Shown here: piece after piece, positions 1 through 5,299 of the stretch
Layout: each line of letters opens with the position of its first letter
How positions within the stretch are numbered: the first letter of the stretch is position 1
DNA from: Alphaproteobacteria bacterium
Lineage (GTDB): Bacteria > Pseudomonadota > Alphaproteobacteria > M2410
Reading direction: 5' to 3'
DNA: 5,701 nt
Assembly (NCBI GenBank): GCA_021774955.1
Contig: JAJFIN010000521.1
Location: 1-5,701 of the forward strand
Translations under genes and position numbers: made by a program
The notes under the pieces: model-generated
What the model was told of the DNA's origin: nothing
What the model saw: only the letters and a program-made list of their open reading frames with translations
Databases searched by the model: none

Positions 1-214
1 TGCGAATGGCTTCAGGAACTTCACGGGCTTTACCGTGTCCAAAACCAACCCGACCTTGTTGATCACCAACAACAACCAAAGCGGCAAATCCGAAACGACG
101 TCCACCTTTAACAACCTTTGCAACGCGGTTGATATGGACGAGCTTGTCAATCAGCTCACTGTCTTTGTCGTTGCGACCACCTTTGTCGTTTCGACCACGA
201 GGTTCTCGTGCCAT
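1..214 (-). CDS. rpsE: 30S ribosomal protein S5, N-terminal part (partial)
   Basis: The first 71 codons are present; the rest lies beyond the left edge. The ATG at 214 gives MAREPRGRNDKGGRNDKDSE, then LIDKLVHINRVAKVVKGGRRF and GFAALVVVGDQQGRVGFGHGKAREVPEAIR, the N-terminal RNA-binding domain of S5. S5 is needed for decoding accuracy and 30S assembly. The loop around VAKVVKGGRR (31-40) corresponds to the region where E. coli spectinomycin-resistance changes map. The hydrophilic leader before residue 20 contains a duplicated GRNDK, from an 18-bp tandem repeat. The ribosome-binding site AAGGGA overlaps the rplR stop TAA, with about 9 nt from the last G of GGG to the ATG. The order rplR-rpsE is the standard spc order. 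Confidence 0.97.
   Translation of the reverse strand, partial: MAREPRGRNDKGGRNDKDSELIDKLVHINRVAKVVKGGRRFGFAALVVVGDQQGRVGFGHGKAREVPEAIR
163..198. repeat. 18-bp tandem duplication, 17 of 18 identical, in the rpsE leader
   Basis: CTTTGTCGTTGCGACCAC (163-180) is followed at once by CTTTGTCGTTTCGACCAC (181-198); they differ at one base. The unit is six codons, so the frame is kept, and it encodes a doubled GRNDK motif in the charged N-terminal leader of S5. The near identity and direct abutment point to a recent slippage-type duplication. Confidence 0.9.
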
Positions 215-226
215 AAGGCTATTCCC

Positions 227-589
227 TTAAAATTTCAATCCACCTTCACGTGCAGCTTCAGCCAAAGCCTTCACCCGCCCGTGATAAAGATAACCGCCGC
301 GATCAAAAACAACGTCGGTAACACCGTTTTTCTTCGCCCGATCTGCAACCAACTTGCCAACTTCACCAGCCGCATTTTGATTACTGCCGGACTTTAATTT
401 GCCCCGCATATCGCTTTCGATCGACGATGCAGCTGCCAAAGTGCGGCCATCAACATCATCAATAACTTGCGCATAACTGTGCTTGCCAGAACGAAAAACA
501 GATAGCCTAGGACGACCATTGTTGTTTTTCTTCAGTGTTCTGCGAACGCGCGCACGACGCCGTTCATCTGTATTTCTCGCCATTCTCAT
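227..589 (-). CDS. rplR: 50S ribosomal protein L18
   Basis: The product has 120 residues from the ATG at 589, about the usual length. A basic N-terminal arm (RRRARVRRTLKK) leads into GRPRLSVFRSGKHSYAQVIDD (25-45). The C-terminal signature includes FDRGGYLYHGRVKALAEAAR (95-114) and the end is EGGLKF. L18 binds 5S rRNA and joins it to the 50S central protuberance together with L5. The start is the least certain in the window: GTG 598, ATG 589 and ATG 583 are all in frame. I prefer 589, since AGGTGA lies 5 nt before it, an alignment that suits 16S pairing; 583 (MARNTDERRR) is the main alternative. The stop is TAA, and rpsE starts 12 nt later. Confidence 0.95.
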   Translation of the reverse strand: MRMARNTDERRRARVRRTLKKNNNGRPRLSVFRSGKHSYAQVIDDVDGRTLAAASSIESDMRGKLKSGSNQNAAGEVGKLVADRAKKNGVTDVVFDRGGYLYHGRVKALAEAAREGGLKF

Positions 590-594
590 GACAG

Positions 595-600
595 TCACCT
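595..600 (-). promoter_or_regulatory. Shine-Dalgarno AGGTGA for rplR, overlapping the rplF stop
   Basis: The minus strand reads TAGGTGACTGTCATGAGAATG. AGGTGA matches the complement of the 16S rRNA tail and includes the last two bases of the rplF TAG stop. It lies 5 nt from the ATG at 589 and 11 nt from the ATG at 583. It favours 589 without excluding 583. Confidence 0.6.
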
Positions 601-1132
601 ATTTCTTCTTACCTTCTTTGCGGAAGATATATTCATCTTTGTACTTCACACCTTTGCCTTTGTAAGGCTCCGGTGGGCGATAAGCTCTAATCTCAGCAGC
701 GACTTGGCCGACTTTTTGTTTTTCGGTACCGCTGATGATAACTTCGGTTGGTTTAGGGCATTTTATTTCAATGCCTTCAGGCACCAGAAATACGACATCG
801 TGACTAAAGCCCAATTGAAGTTGCAGGTTTTTGCCTTGCATCTGAGCCCGATAGCCGACGCCGTTAATCTCAAGCTCTTTGGTAAACCCCGTCGCGACAC
901 CTTCGAATATGTTGGACACCAATGTGCGAGATAATCCCCACATGGCGCGAGATTTGTTTGAATCATCGCGCGTCGAAATCATCACGCCGCCATCGCCCAG
1001 TTCAGCCAACACATTTTCGACCAGCGAAACCGAAAGTTCACCCTTAGGTCCCTTCGCTGAAACAACAGAGCCATCCACGCTGGCTGTTACACCCGCAGGC
1101 ACTGCAACTGGCTTTTTGCCTATCCGTGACAT
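599..1132 (-). CDS. rplF: 50S ribosomal protein L6
   Basis: From the ATG at 1132 the product has 177 residues, the usual L6 length. It begins MSRIGKKPVAVPAGV, the standard N terminus. The protein is made of two related domains. Conserved stretches are AKGPKGEL (26-33), TGFTKELEINGVGYRAQ (81-97) and the C-terminal signature PEPYKGKGVKY (154-164), with a basic KKK end. L6 lies near the sarcin-ricin loop and the factor-binding site and is required for 50S maturation. A TTG three codons upstream is rejected on spacing and homology. It follows rpsH by 43 nt, and its TAG stop (601-599) forms part of the AGGTGA site of rplR. Confidence 0.97.
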   Translation of the reverse strand: MSRIGKKPVAVPAGVTASVDGSVVSAKGPKGELSVSLVENVLAELGDGGVMISTRDDSNKSRAMWGLSRTLVSNIFEGVATGFTKELEINGVGYRAQMQGKNLQLQLGFSHDVVFLVPEGIEIKCPKPTEVIISGTEKQKVGQVAAEIRAYRPPEPYKGKGVKYKDEYIFRKEGKKK

Positions 1133-1141
1133 TGTCACCAA

Positions 1142-1146
1142 TCCTC
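1142..1146 (-). promoter_or_regulatory. Shine-Dalgarno GAGGA that fixes the rplF start
   Basis: GAGGA ends 9 nt before the ATG at 1132. An in-frame TTG at 1141 touches the site and is far too close to use, so it is rejected as the start even though it keeps the frame open. Confidence 0.75.
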
Positions 1147-1152
1147 ATCAAC

Positions 1153-1166
1153 GCGGCCTAGGCCGC
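1153..1166. repeat. 14-bp perfect palindrome in the rpsH-rplF gap
   Basis: The sequence GCGGCCTAGGCCGC is its own reverse complement. In the mRNA it can fold as a 5-bp GC stem (GCGGC/GCCGC) with a CUAG loop, plus one flanking U-G pair. It lies 6 nt upstream of the rplF ribosome-binding site. No T-run follows it, so it is not an intrinsic terminator. It could be a small mRNA hairpin, a protein site or chance. Confidence 0.6.
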
Positions 1167-1175
1167 AGATTCAAC

Positions 1176-1574
1176 TCAATAAACGCTGCAGAGAACTTCT
1201 CCGCCAACATTTTCATCCCGGGCTCGACTGTCAGACATAATTCCTTTTGGCGTCGAAACAATAGAGATACCCAAACCGTTATGAACGTGTGGTAATTCGT
1301 TCACACCTTGATAGACCCGTCGTCCGGGCTTAGAGACCCGTTTGATCTCTGTAATGACCGGCGCGCCATCGTAATATTTGAGTTCAATATCGAACTCAGG
1401 ATGCTCGCCTTGTTTTTCCATGCGAAGATAACCAAGGATATATCCTTCATCCTTCAGCACATCGAGAACCCAACCACGCACTTTTGAAGCAGGGGAACTC
1501 ACTTTTGAAGTTCCACGCATTTGTGCGTTTCTGATCCGTGTCAGCATATCTCCCAAGGGATCGCTCATTGTCAT
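1176..1574 (-). CDS. rpsH: 30S ribosomal protein S8
   Basis: The product has 132 residues, the usual alphaproteobacterial length. It starts MTMSDPLGDMLTRIRNAQMR. RVSKPGRRVYQGVNELPHV lies at about 79-97, and the C-terminal signature GISIVSTPKGIMSDSRAR spans 102-119. S8 is a primary 16S rRNA-binding protein of the 30S platform. In E. coli it also represses translation of its own operon; that is family knowledge, not something visible here. It follows rpsN by 13 nt with an almost perfect ribosome-binding site. The gene ends in TGA and is followed by a 43-nt spacer that contains a perfect palindrome. Confidence 0.98.
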   Translation of the reverse strand: MTMSDPLGDMLTRIRNAQMRGTSKVSSPASKVRGWVLDVLKDEGYILGYLRMEKQGEHPEFDIELKYYDGAPVITEIKRVSKPGRRVYQGVNELPHVHNGLGISIVSTPKGIMSDSRARDENVGGEVLCSVY

Positions 1575-1582
1575 ATGCAGAC

Positions 1583-1589
1583 CCTCCTT
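1583..1589 (-). promoter_or_regulatory. Shine-Dalgarno AAGGAGG for rpsH, overlapping the rpsN stop
   Basis: The minus strand reads TAAGGAGGGTCTGCATATG. The rpsN stop TAA forms the first bases of the site, and the spacing to the ATG at 1574 is 8 nt. The second in-frame ATG, at 1568, would be 14 nt away, so the longer S8 is preferred. Confidence 0.85.
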
Positions 1590-1893
1590 ACCAGCTCGAT
1601 TTAATCAAACCAGGAATTTGACCTTGTGAGCCAAGTTCCCGAAGCGCGATACGCGACATTCTCAGTTTGCGGTAATAGCCACGTGGCCGTCCCGTCACTT
1701 CACAACGATTGCGAATGCGGTTCGGTGAGGAATTACGCGGCAGTTCAGCAAGCTTCAAACGCGCTGCAAATCGTTCATCCATCGGCAGCGACATATCCTC
1801 AGCGATGGCTTTCAATCTTTCGCGTTTTGCGGAAAACTTTTTCGCCATGCGCCGACGCTTAACGTCGCGTGCTATCATGCTCTTCTTAGCCAT
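1588..1893 (-). CDS. rpsN: 30S ribosomal protein S14, zinc-independent type
   Basis: The product has 101 residues, the long form of S14. It starts MAKKSMIARDVKRRRMAKKF. The conserved RNRCEVTGRPRGYYRKLRMS lies at 61-80 and is followed by RIALRELGSQGQIPGLIKSSW. It has a single cysteine (Cys64), so the four-cysteine zinc site of the short S14 is absent; this is the C-minus form typical of most Proteobacteria. S14 is a late-binding protein of the 30S head beside S3, S10 and S19. The start at 1893 has GGAGG 7 nt upstream, which lies partly in a small possible hairpin. The TAA stop is fused with the rpsH ribosome-binding site (TAAGGAGG). Confidence 0.98.
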   Translation of the reverse strand: MAKKSMIARDVKRRRMAKKFSAKRERLKAIAEDMSLPMDERFAARLKLAELPRNSSPNRIRNRCEVTGRPRGYYRKLRMSRIALRELGSQGQIPGLIKSSW

Positions 1894-1936
1894 TCATGTC
1901 CCTCCAGGACTTCAGTCAATTCTTCTGTTCACTCAC

Positions 1937-2494
1937 CTAACTGGCGAACGGAAATTGAAACTCCGTCAATAGTGCTTTTGCTTCATCATTTGTTTTAGCC
2001 GTTGTGCAAACAACGATGTCCATGCCCCAAATGTCGTCAACTTGGTCATAGTCAATCTCTGGGAACACAATGTGTTCTTTCAAGCCCATGGCAAAGTTGC
2101 CGTTGCCATCAAAGCTCTTGGCATTCAGACCGCGGAAGTCACGAACCCGAGGCAGAGCGATTGTCACCAAACGATCGACAAACTCAAACATGCGCTCTTT
2201 ACGCAAAGTCACCTTCACACCGATCGGCATGTCTTCGCGCAATTTGAAACCAGCAATGGATTTCCGAGCTTTCGTAATCACCGGCTTTTGACCTGCAATA
2301 AGCTCCATATCTGCAACCGCAGACTTGATCTTCTTGCTATCTTGAACCGCTTCACCGACACCCATATTGAGCACGATTTTGTCGAGCCGCGGCACCGCCA
2401 TGACGTTTTTATAACCTAAATTGTCCATCAGTGATTTGCGGATAACTTCGTTATATTTCGTCTTCAAACGCGGAACGTAATTTTCTTCAGACAT
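1937..2494 (-). CDS. rplE: 50S ribosomal protein L5
   Basis: From the ATG at 2494 the product has 185 residues, a normal L5 length. It starts MSEENYVPRLKTKYNEVIRK. The family signature LDKIVLNMGVGEA is at 37-49, then QKPVITKARKSIAGFKLRE (69-87) and RDFRGLNAKSFDGNGNF (118-134). L5 binds 5S rRNA with L18 and L25-type proteins, sits in the central protuberance and touches the P-site tRNA and S13. The open frame extends upstream to 2641, but those 49 residues are a rplX shadow without homology to L5. In E. coli S8 represses the spc operon at the rplE start; I could not recognise that structure here. The stop is TAG, followed by a 43-nt spacer. Confidence 0.97.
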   Translation of the reverse strand: MSEENYVPRLKTKYNEVIRKSLMDNLGYKNVMAVPRLDKIVLNMGVGEAVQDSKKIKSAVADMELIAGQKPVITKARKSIAGFKLREDMPIGVKVTLRKERMFEFVDRLVTIALPRVRDFRGLNAKSFDGNGNFAMGLKEHIVFPEIDYDQVDDIWGMDIVVCTTAKTNDEAKALLTEFQFPFAS

Positions 2495-2822
2495 CGATAA
2501 CCTCACCAGACTTTTTGGCAAAACGAACTTTCCGCCCGTCTTCCAGGGTCTTGTAGCCGACCCGTGTCGCATCGCCAGTTTTAGGATCAGCAACCGCAAG
2601 ATTAGAAATGTGGATTGCTGCTTCCTTCGACGTGATGCCACCGGGATCAGAAGCCGTTTGACTTTGGTGTCGCTGGACCATGTTCACGCCACTTACGAAT
2701 GCGCGATTGGTCTTTGTCTGCACACCAAGGACTTCACCCTTTTTGCCTTTGTCTTTACCTGCGCGAACAATAACTTGATCGCCTTTCTTAATTTTCAATT
2801 TGGTACTCATTTTTTGAGCCAT
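2487..2822 (-). CDS. rplX: 50S ribosomal protein L24
   Basis: The product has 111 residues, a little longer than the 104 of E. coli. The KOW motif occupies residues 14-34 (GDQVIVRAGKDKGKKGEVLGV). MVQRHQSQ, GGITSKEAAIHISNLAVADPK and VGYKTLEDGRKVRFAKKSGEVID follow, all typical of L24. The protein starts 50S assembly by binding the 5' end of 23S rRNA and later lies near the exit tunnel. A start at 2810 (MSTKLKIKKG) would also fit the family, but the ribosome-binding site favours 2822. It lies 2 nt after rplN. Its TGA stop overlaps the rplE start by 8 nt (ATGTCTGA), so the two genes are probably translationally coupled. Confidence 0.96.
   Translation of the reverse strand: MAQKMSTKLKIKKGDQVIVRAGKDKGKKGEVLGVQTKTNRAFVSGVNMVQRHQSQTASDPGGITSKEAAIHISNLAVADPKTGDATRVGYKTLEDGRKVRFAKKSGEVIDV
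2501..2504 (-). promoter_or_regulatory. Shine-Dalgarno GAGG that fixes the rplE start
   Basis: GAGG lies 6 nt before the ATG at 2494, inside the last codons of rplX. It supports the 185-residue L5 over a longer reading that would begin at a GTG at 2641, deep inside rplX. Confidence 0.75.
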
Positions 2823-2824
2823 GA

Positions 2825-3193
2825 CTACAACACCTCCGGTGCCAGAGACACGATCTTCATGTGGCCTTTGCCACGAAGCTCGCGGGTCACAGGACCAAAG
2901 ATCCGTGTACCAATTGGTTCGGATTGATTGTTAATCAAAACGGCAGCATTGCGATCAAATCGAATGGCACTTCCGTCTTGACGGCGAACTTCCTTAGCGG
3001 TGCGAACCACAACCGCCTTCAGAACATCGCCTTTTTTCACGCGACCACGTGGGATAGCCTCCTTCACGCTGACAACAATAATGTCACCAACACGAGCATA
3101 TCTCCTCTTAGCACCGCCCAACACTTTGATGCATTGCACCCGGCGGGCTCCGGAATTATCAGCAACATCCAAATTGGTTTGCATCTGAATCAT
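2825..3193 (-). CDS. rplN: 50S ribosomal protein L14
   Basis: The product has 122 residues, exactly the usual L14 length. It starts MIQMQTNLDVADNSGARRVQCIKVLGG. The conserved GTRIFGPVTREL lies at 95-106 and the end is HMKIVSLAPEVL. L14 lies at the subunit interface, forms intersubunit bridges with 16S rRNA, and is the docking partner of the silencing factor RsfS in many bacteria. A second ATG three codons in is not preferred, because the family begins MIQ. The ribosome-binding site is weak (GAAGTGA, about 9 nt from the ATG) after a 41-nt spacer from rpsQ. The stop is TAG, 2 nt before rplX, and the end of the gene carries the strong GGAGG used by rplX. Confidence 0.98.
   Translation of the reverse strand: MIQMQTNLDVADNSGARRVQCIKVLGGAKRRYARVGDIIVVSVKEAIPRGRVKKGDVLKAVVVRTAKEVRRQDGSAIRFDRNAAVLINNQSEPIGTRIFGPVTRELRGKGHMKIVSLAPEVL
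2833..2837 (-). promoter_or_regulatory. Shine-Dalgarno GGAGG for rplX, inside the rplN 3' end
   Basis: GGAGG ends 10 nt before the ATG at 2822 and would be 22 nt from the other in-frame ATG at 2810. It therefore favours the longer L24. Because it lies within the last codons of rplN, translation of rplN could influence access to it. Confidence 0.75.
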
Positions 3194-3234
3194 GGCACGT
3201 ATTCACTTCTTAACTTGCGCAGCACCCAAAGGCT

Positions 3235-3471
3235 CTACGATTTGGCTTCAATCACCGTCCAAGACTTATTCTTCGACATCGGCTTACATTCTTCGATGCG
3301 CACCAAGTCACCAATTTTCCATTGGTTCTCGGCATCATGCGCATGGTATTTCTTCGACCGGCGTATCGTTTTTTTCAAAACCGGGTGGGTAAATCGGCGT
3401 TCAACACGAACAACGATTGTTTTGTCGTTCGCATCGCTGACAACGACACCTTGCAAAATTCGCTTCGGCAC
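3235..3471 (-). CDS. rpsQ: 30S ribosomal protein S17 (GTG start)
   Basis: The product has 78 residues, about the usual length. It begins MPKRILQGVVVSDANDKTIVV, the normal alphaproteobacterial S17 opening. RRFTHPVLKKTIRRSKKYHAHD follows, then the family signature GDLVRIEECKPMSKNKSWTV at 54-73. S17 is an OB-fold protein that binds 16S rRNA early in 30S assembly. The start codon is GTG (3471-3469), the only non-ATG start I accept in this window. It is supported by the conserved N terminus and by AAGGAG 7 nt upstream, and there is no usable ATG nearby in frame. The gap to rpmC is 11 nt. The gene ends in TAG and a 41-nt spacer precedes rplN. Confidence 0.97.
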   Translation of the reverse strand: MPKRILQGVVVSDANDKTIVVRVERRFTHPVLKKTIRRSKKYHAHDAENQWKIGDLVRIEECKPMSKNKSWTVIEAKS

Positions 3472-3478
3472 GTCTTTT

Positions 3479-3484
3479 CTCCTT
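3479..3484 (-). promoter_or_regulatory. Shine-Dalgarno AAGGAG for rpsQ, overlapping the rpmC stop
   Basis: On the minus strand the sequence reads TAAGGAGAAAAGACGTG. The rpmC stop TAA runs straight into the ribosome-binding site, and seven bases separate AAGGAG from the GTG start. The good match and spacing decide the start of rpsQ and probably offset the weaker GTG codon. Confidence 0.85.
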
Positions 3485-3692
3485 AAGAAGCGTCTTGGGC
3501 TTGAGCCCGCTGACGTTCGTTAATAACCGTTTTCACTCGAGCGACGTCGCGGCGAATTTCATTAAACCGCGATGTATTCTCCAACTGACCGGTCGCTTTT
3601 TGAAAGCGCAAATTGAACGCTTCCTTTTTCAAATCAACAAGCTTTTGACCGAGCTCATCGTCTGACAAATCTTTTACTTGGCTGGCATTCAT
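3483..3692 (-). CDS. rpmC: 50S ribosomal protein L29
   Basis: This small protein has 69 residues, normal for L29, and is mostly predicted helix. It begins MNASQVKDLSDDELGQKLVD. The family signature ENTSRFNEIRRDVARVKTV spans residues 38-56, and a hydrophilic tail (QRAQAQDAS) follows. In the family the two helices form a hairpin near the exit-tunnel mouth, next to L23, part of the docking area for signal recognition particle and trigger factor. The start at 3692 has AAGGA 8 nt upstream, and the gap after rplP is 27 nt. Its TAA stop is fused with the rpsQ ribosome-binding site as TAAGGAG, so ribosomes ending here are well placed to reinitiate on rpsQ. Confidence 0.97.
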   Translation of the reverse strand: MNASQVKDLSDDELGQKLVDLKKEAFNLRFQKATGQLENTSRFNEIRRDVARVKTVINERQRAQAQDAS

Positions 3693-3719
3693 GCCCTTAG
3701 TCCTTCAGTCTTTCGCGCT

Positions 3720-4133
3720 CTACGAACCCACTCGGGTGACGAACTTGCATCGCACCGGCAATTTTGCCGACGCCAATTCAAGAGCTTCACGCGCTACTTG
3801 CGGTGTAACACCATCGATCTCAAACATAATGCGACCGGGTTTGACGCGAGCCACCCAATATTCAGGTGTCCCTTTACCTTTACCCATCCGCACTTCAACC
3901 GGCTTTTTCGAAACGGGAACGTCCGGAAAAATCCGTATCCAAACACGACCAGCCCGTTTCATATGACGCGTCATCGCCCGCCGCGCCGCTTCAATTTGCC
4001 GGGCCGTAATACGCTCTGGCTCCATTGCCTTCAGACCAAAAGCACCAAAGGTCAAAACCGAACCACCTTTGGCATTGCCATGGATTCGGCCCTTATGGGC
4101 TTTTCGGAATTTTGTCCGTTTCGGCTGTAACAT
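3720..4133 (-). CDS. rplP: 50S ribosomal protein L16
   Basis: The product has 137 residues, the usual L16 length. It starts MLQPKRTKFRKAHKGRIHGN. The conserved stretch RMGKGKGTPEYWVARVKPGR begins at Arg82, and MFEIDG follows. Arg82 aligns with E. coli Arg81, the residue hydroxylated there by the YcfD/RoxA oxygenase; whether it is modified here cannot be told. L16 organises the A-site side of the 50S and is needed late in assembly. The start is fixed by the conserved N terminus, but the upstream sequence has only a poor Shine-Dalgarno match (GAGAGTAAGAG), although 43 nt separate it from rpsC. Initiation may therefore lean on other mRNA features or on coupling. The stop is TAG. Confidence 0.98.
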   Translation of the reverse strand: MLQPKRTKFRKAHKGRIHGNAKGGSVLTFGAFGLKAMEPERITARQIEAARRAMTRHMKRAGRVWIRIFPDVPVSKKPVEVRMGKGKGTPEYWVARVKPGRIMFEIDGVTPQVAREALELASAKLPVRCKFVTRVGS

Positions 4134-4176
4134 CGCTCTTACTCTCTATCGCCTAATCTCAAATCTCTTCGATCGT

Positions 4177-4887
4177 CTAATTGCCGCGGCCACCACGACG
4201 AGAGGGCATGCCCCCTTCTTGTGCTTCGGCAGCCAGACGCTCTTGCGCCGACGGATCATGCTCAAGGATTTCTCCTTTGAAGATCCAAACTTTAATGCCG
4301 CAAATGCCGTAAGCCGTATGAGCTTCCGCTGTTGCGTAATCAACATCAGCGCGAAGCGTATGCAACGGCACGCGTCCTTCGCGGTACCATTCCATGCGGG
4401 CAATTTCAGCACCGCCCAAACGACCCGCTGCATTAATGCGCACACCCTGCGCACCTAAGCGAATGGAAGATTGCACCGCTCTTTTCAAAGCCCGACGAAA
4501 CGCCACACGACGCTCCAATTGTTGGGCAATGTTTTCAGCTACTAAGCGCGCATTGATTTCAGGTTTGCGAATTTCGACGATATTGAGATGAACTTCACTC
4601 TCGGTCATGCGCGATAGCTTGCGCCGCAATACCTCGATGTCCGCACCCTTCTTACCAATGACGATACCTGGGCGTGCCGAATGAATAGTCACACGACATT
4701 TACGGTGAGGACGTTCAATAACAATCTTCGCGACACCGGCCTGCTTCAATTCTTTGTGCAGGAATTTTCTAATCTTCAGGTCTTCATGCAACAATTGACC
4801 GTATTCTTTGGTATCCGCAAACCAACGCGAATCCCAGGTGCGGTTGACACCCAGCCGAAAGCCAATTGGATTAATTTTCTGCCCCAT
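4177..4887 (-). CDS. rpsC: 30S ribosomal protein S3
   Basis: The product has 236 residues, normal for S3. It begins MGQKINPIGFRLGVNRTWDS. A type-2 KH domain lies in the N-terminal half, with the GxxG loop as GKKG at 78-81 inside RPGIVIGKKGADIEVLRRKL. The C-terminal domain includes GRLGGAEIARMEWYREGRVPLHTLRA (about 155-180). Arg131, Arg132 and Lys135 are present in FRRALKR, matching the E. coli residues assigned to mRNA unwinding at the entry tunnel. The tail is rich in Gly and Arg (MPSRRGGRGN). S3 lies on the solvent side of the 30S head. The ATG at 4887 overlaps the rplV stop by one base and has a strong GAGGGGAG site just upstream. It ends in TAG, followed by a 43-nt gap to rplP. Confidence 0.98.
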   Translation of the reverse strand: MGQKINPIGFRLGVNRTWDSRWFADTKEYGQLLHEDLKIRKFLHKELKQAGVAKIVIERPHRKCRVTIHSARPGIVIGKKGADIEVLRRKLSRMTESEVHLNIVEIRKPEINARLVAENIAQQLERRVAFRRALKRAVQSSIRLGAQGVRINAAGRLGGAEIARMEWYREGRVPLHTLRADVDYATAEAHTAYGICGIKVWIFKGEILEHDPSAQERLAAEAQEGGMPSRRGGRGN

Positions 4888-5297
4888 CAGGCACTCCCCT
4901 CAAGATCAGTATTGGCCCCAAGATCAGCACTTGGTTGACGCAATACGATCGTCAATTCGCTAAAAGGTTTTAAAATCTTACCGGTCCGACCCCGAGCCCG
5001 CGGACGCCACCGCTTCATCACCAGGTTCTTACCGACATAGGCTTCCGCCACAACAAGTTCATCGACATCGAGATCGTGGTTATTTTCAGCATTGGCGATT
5101 GCTGATTGTAAAATCTTCTTCACATCGTTCGCGATACGTCGCTTAGAAAACGTCAGCTCAGCAACAGCTGCTTCAGCTTTCTTGCCGCGAATAGTACGCG
5201 CCACCAAATTCAGCTTTTGCGGGCTCACGCGGATCATCTTACCCTTCGCGCGCGCCTCATTTTCAGCCAACCGGCGTTCGGATTTCGCCTTACCCAT
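4887..5297 (-). CDS. rplV: 50S ribosomal protein L22
   Basis: The product has 136 residues, longer than the 110 of E. coli L22. The core is clear: IRVSPQKLNLVARTIRGKK at residues 22-40, IANAENNHDLDVDELVVAEAYVGK at 67-90, and the basic beta-hairpin (about 90-108, WRPRARGRTGKI). In this family the hairpin reaches into the peptide exit tunnel, where macrolides act. An N-terminal extension of roughly 20 residues (MGKAKSERRLAENEARAK) is common in Alphaproteobacteria. The C-terminal tail after about residue 121 is acidic and carries a near-repeat, ADLGAN then TDLEGS (see the repeat entry). The start at 5297 has GAGGA 7 nt upstream. The TGA stop shares its last base with the rpsC ATG (TGATG), a classic reinitiation junction. 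Confidence 0.97.
   Translation of the reverse strand: MGKAKSERRLAENEARAKGKMIRVSPQKLNLVARTIRGKKAEAAVAELTFSKRRIANDVKKILQSAIANAENNHDLDVDELVVAEAYVGKNLVMKRWRPRARGRTGKILKPFSELTIVLRQPSADLGANTDLEGSA
4901..4936. repeat. imperfect 18-bp-period direct repeat in the rplV 3' end
   Basis: The 9-mer CAAGATCAG occurs at 4901-4909 and again at 4919-4927, exactly 18 nt apart. Across two 18-nt units about 12 positions agree. The period is six codons, so the reading frame is kept; the two units encode ADLGAN and TDLEGS in the L22 tail. A short tandem duplication that has since diverged is the simplest explanation. Chance similarity in low-complexity tail sequence is possible. Confidence 0.5.
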
Positions 5298-5299
5298 GG

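Noticed and set aside
1133..1141. TTG start giving L6 three extra residues
   Set aside because: The TTG abuts the GAGGA site, leaving no room for initiation, and L6 proteins start MSRIGKKP.
1150..1170. Palindrome as an intrinsic terminator between rpsH and rplF
   Set aside because: The stem is short and no T-run follows in the direction of transcription; termination in the middle of the operon is also unlikely.
879..1295. A 138-codon plus-strand open frame across rplF and rpsH
   Set aside because: It is antisense to two complete conserved genes and their spacer, with no recognisable product.
2470..2530. S8 autoregulatory site at the rplX-rplE junction, as in E. coli
   Set aside because: I could not recognise a copy of the 16S rRNA S8-binding helix by eye. 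A covariance-model search would be decisive; a confident hit would reverse this.
2495..2641. N-terminal extension of L5 by 49 residues from a GTG at 2641
   Set aside because: It lies inside rplX in another frame, has no similarity to L5, and the ATG at 2494 has GAGG 6 nt upstream and gives the normal L5 length.
2861..3523. A 220-codon open frame on the plus strand across rplN, rpsQ and rpmC
   Set aside because: It is antisense to three clear ribosomal-protein genes, its translation resembles no family I know, and no ribosome-binding site stands out. It is a shadow of the codon structure opposite.
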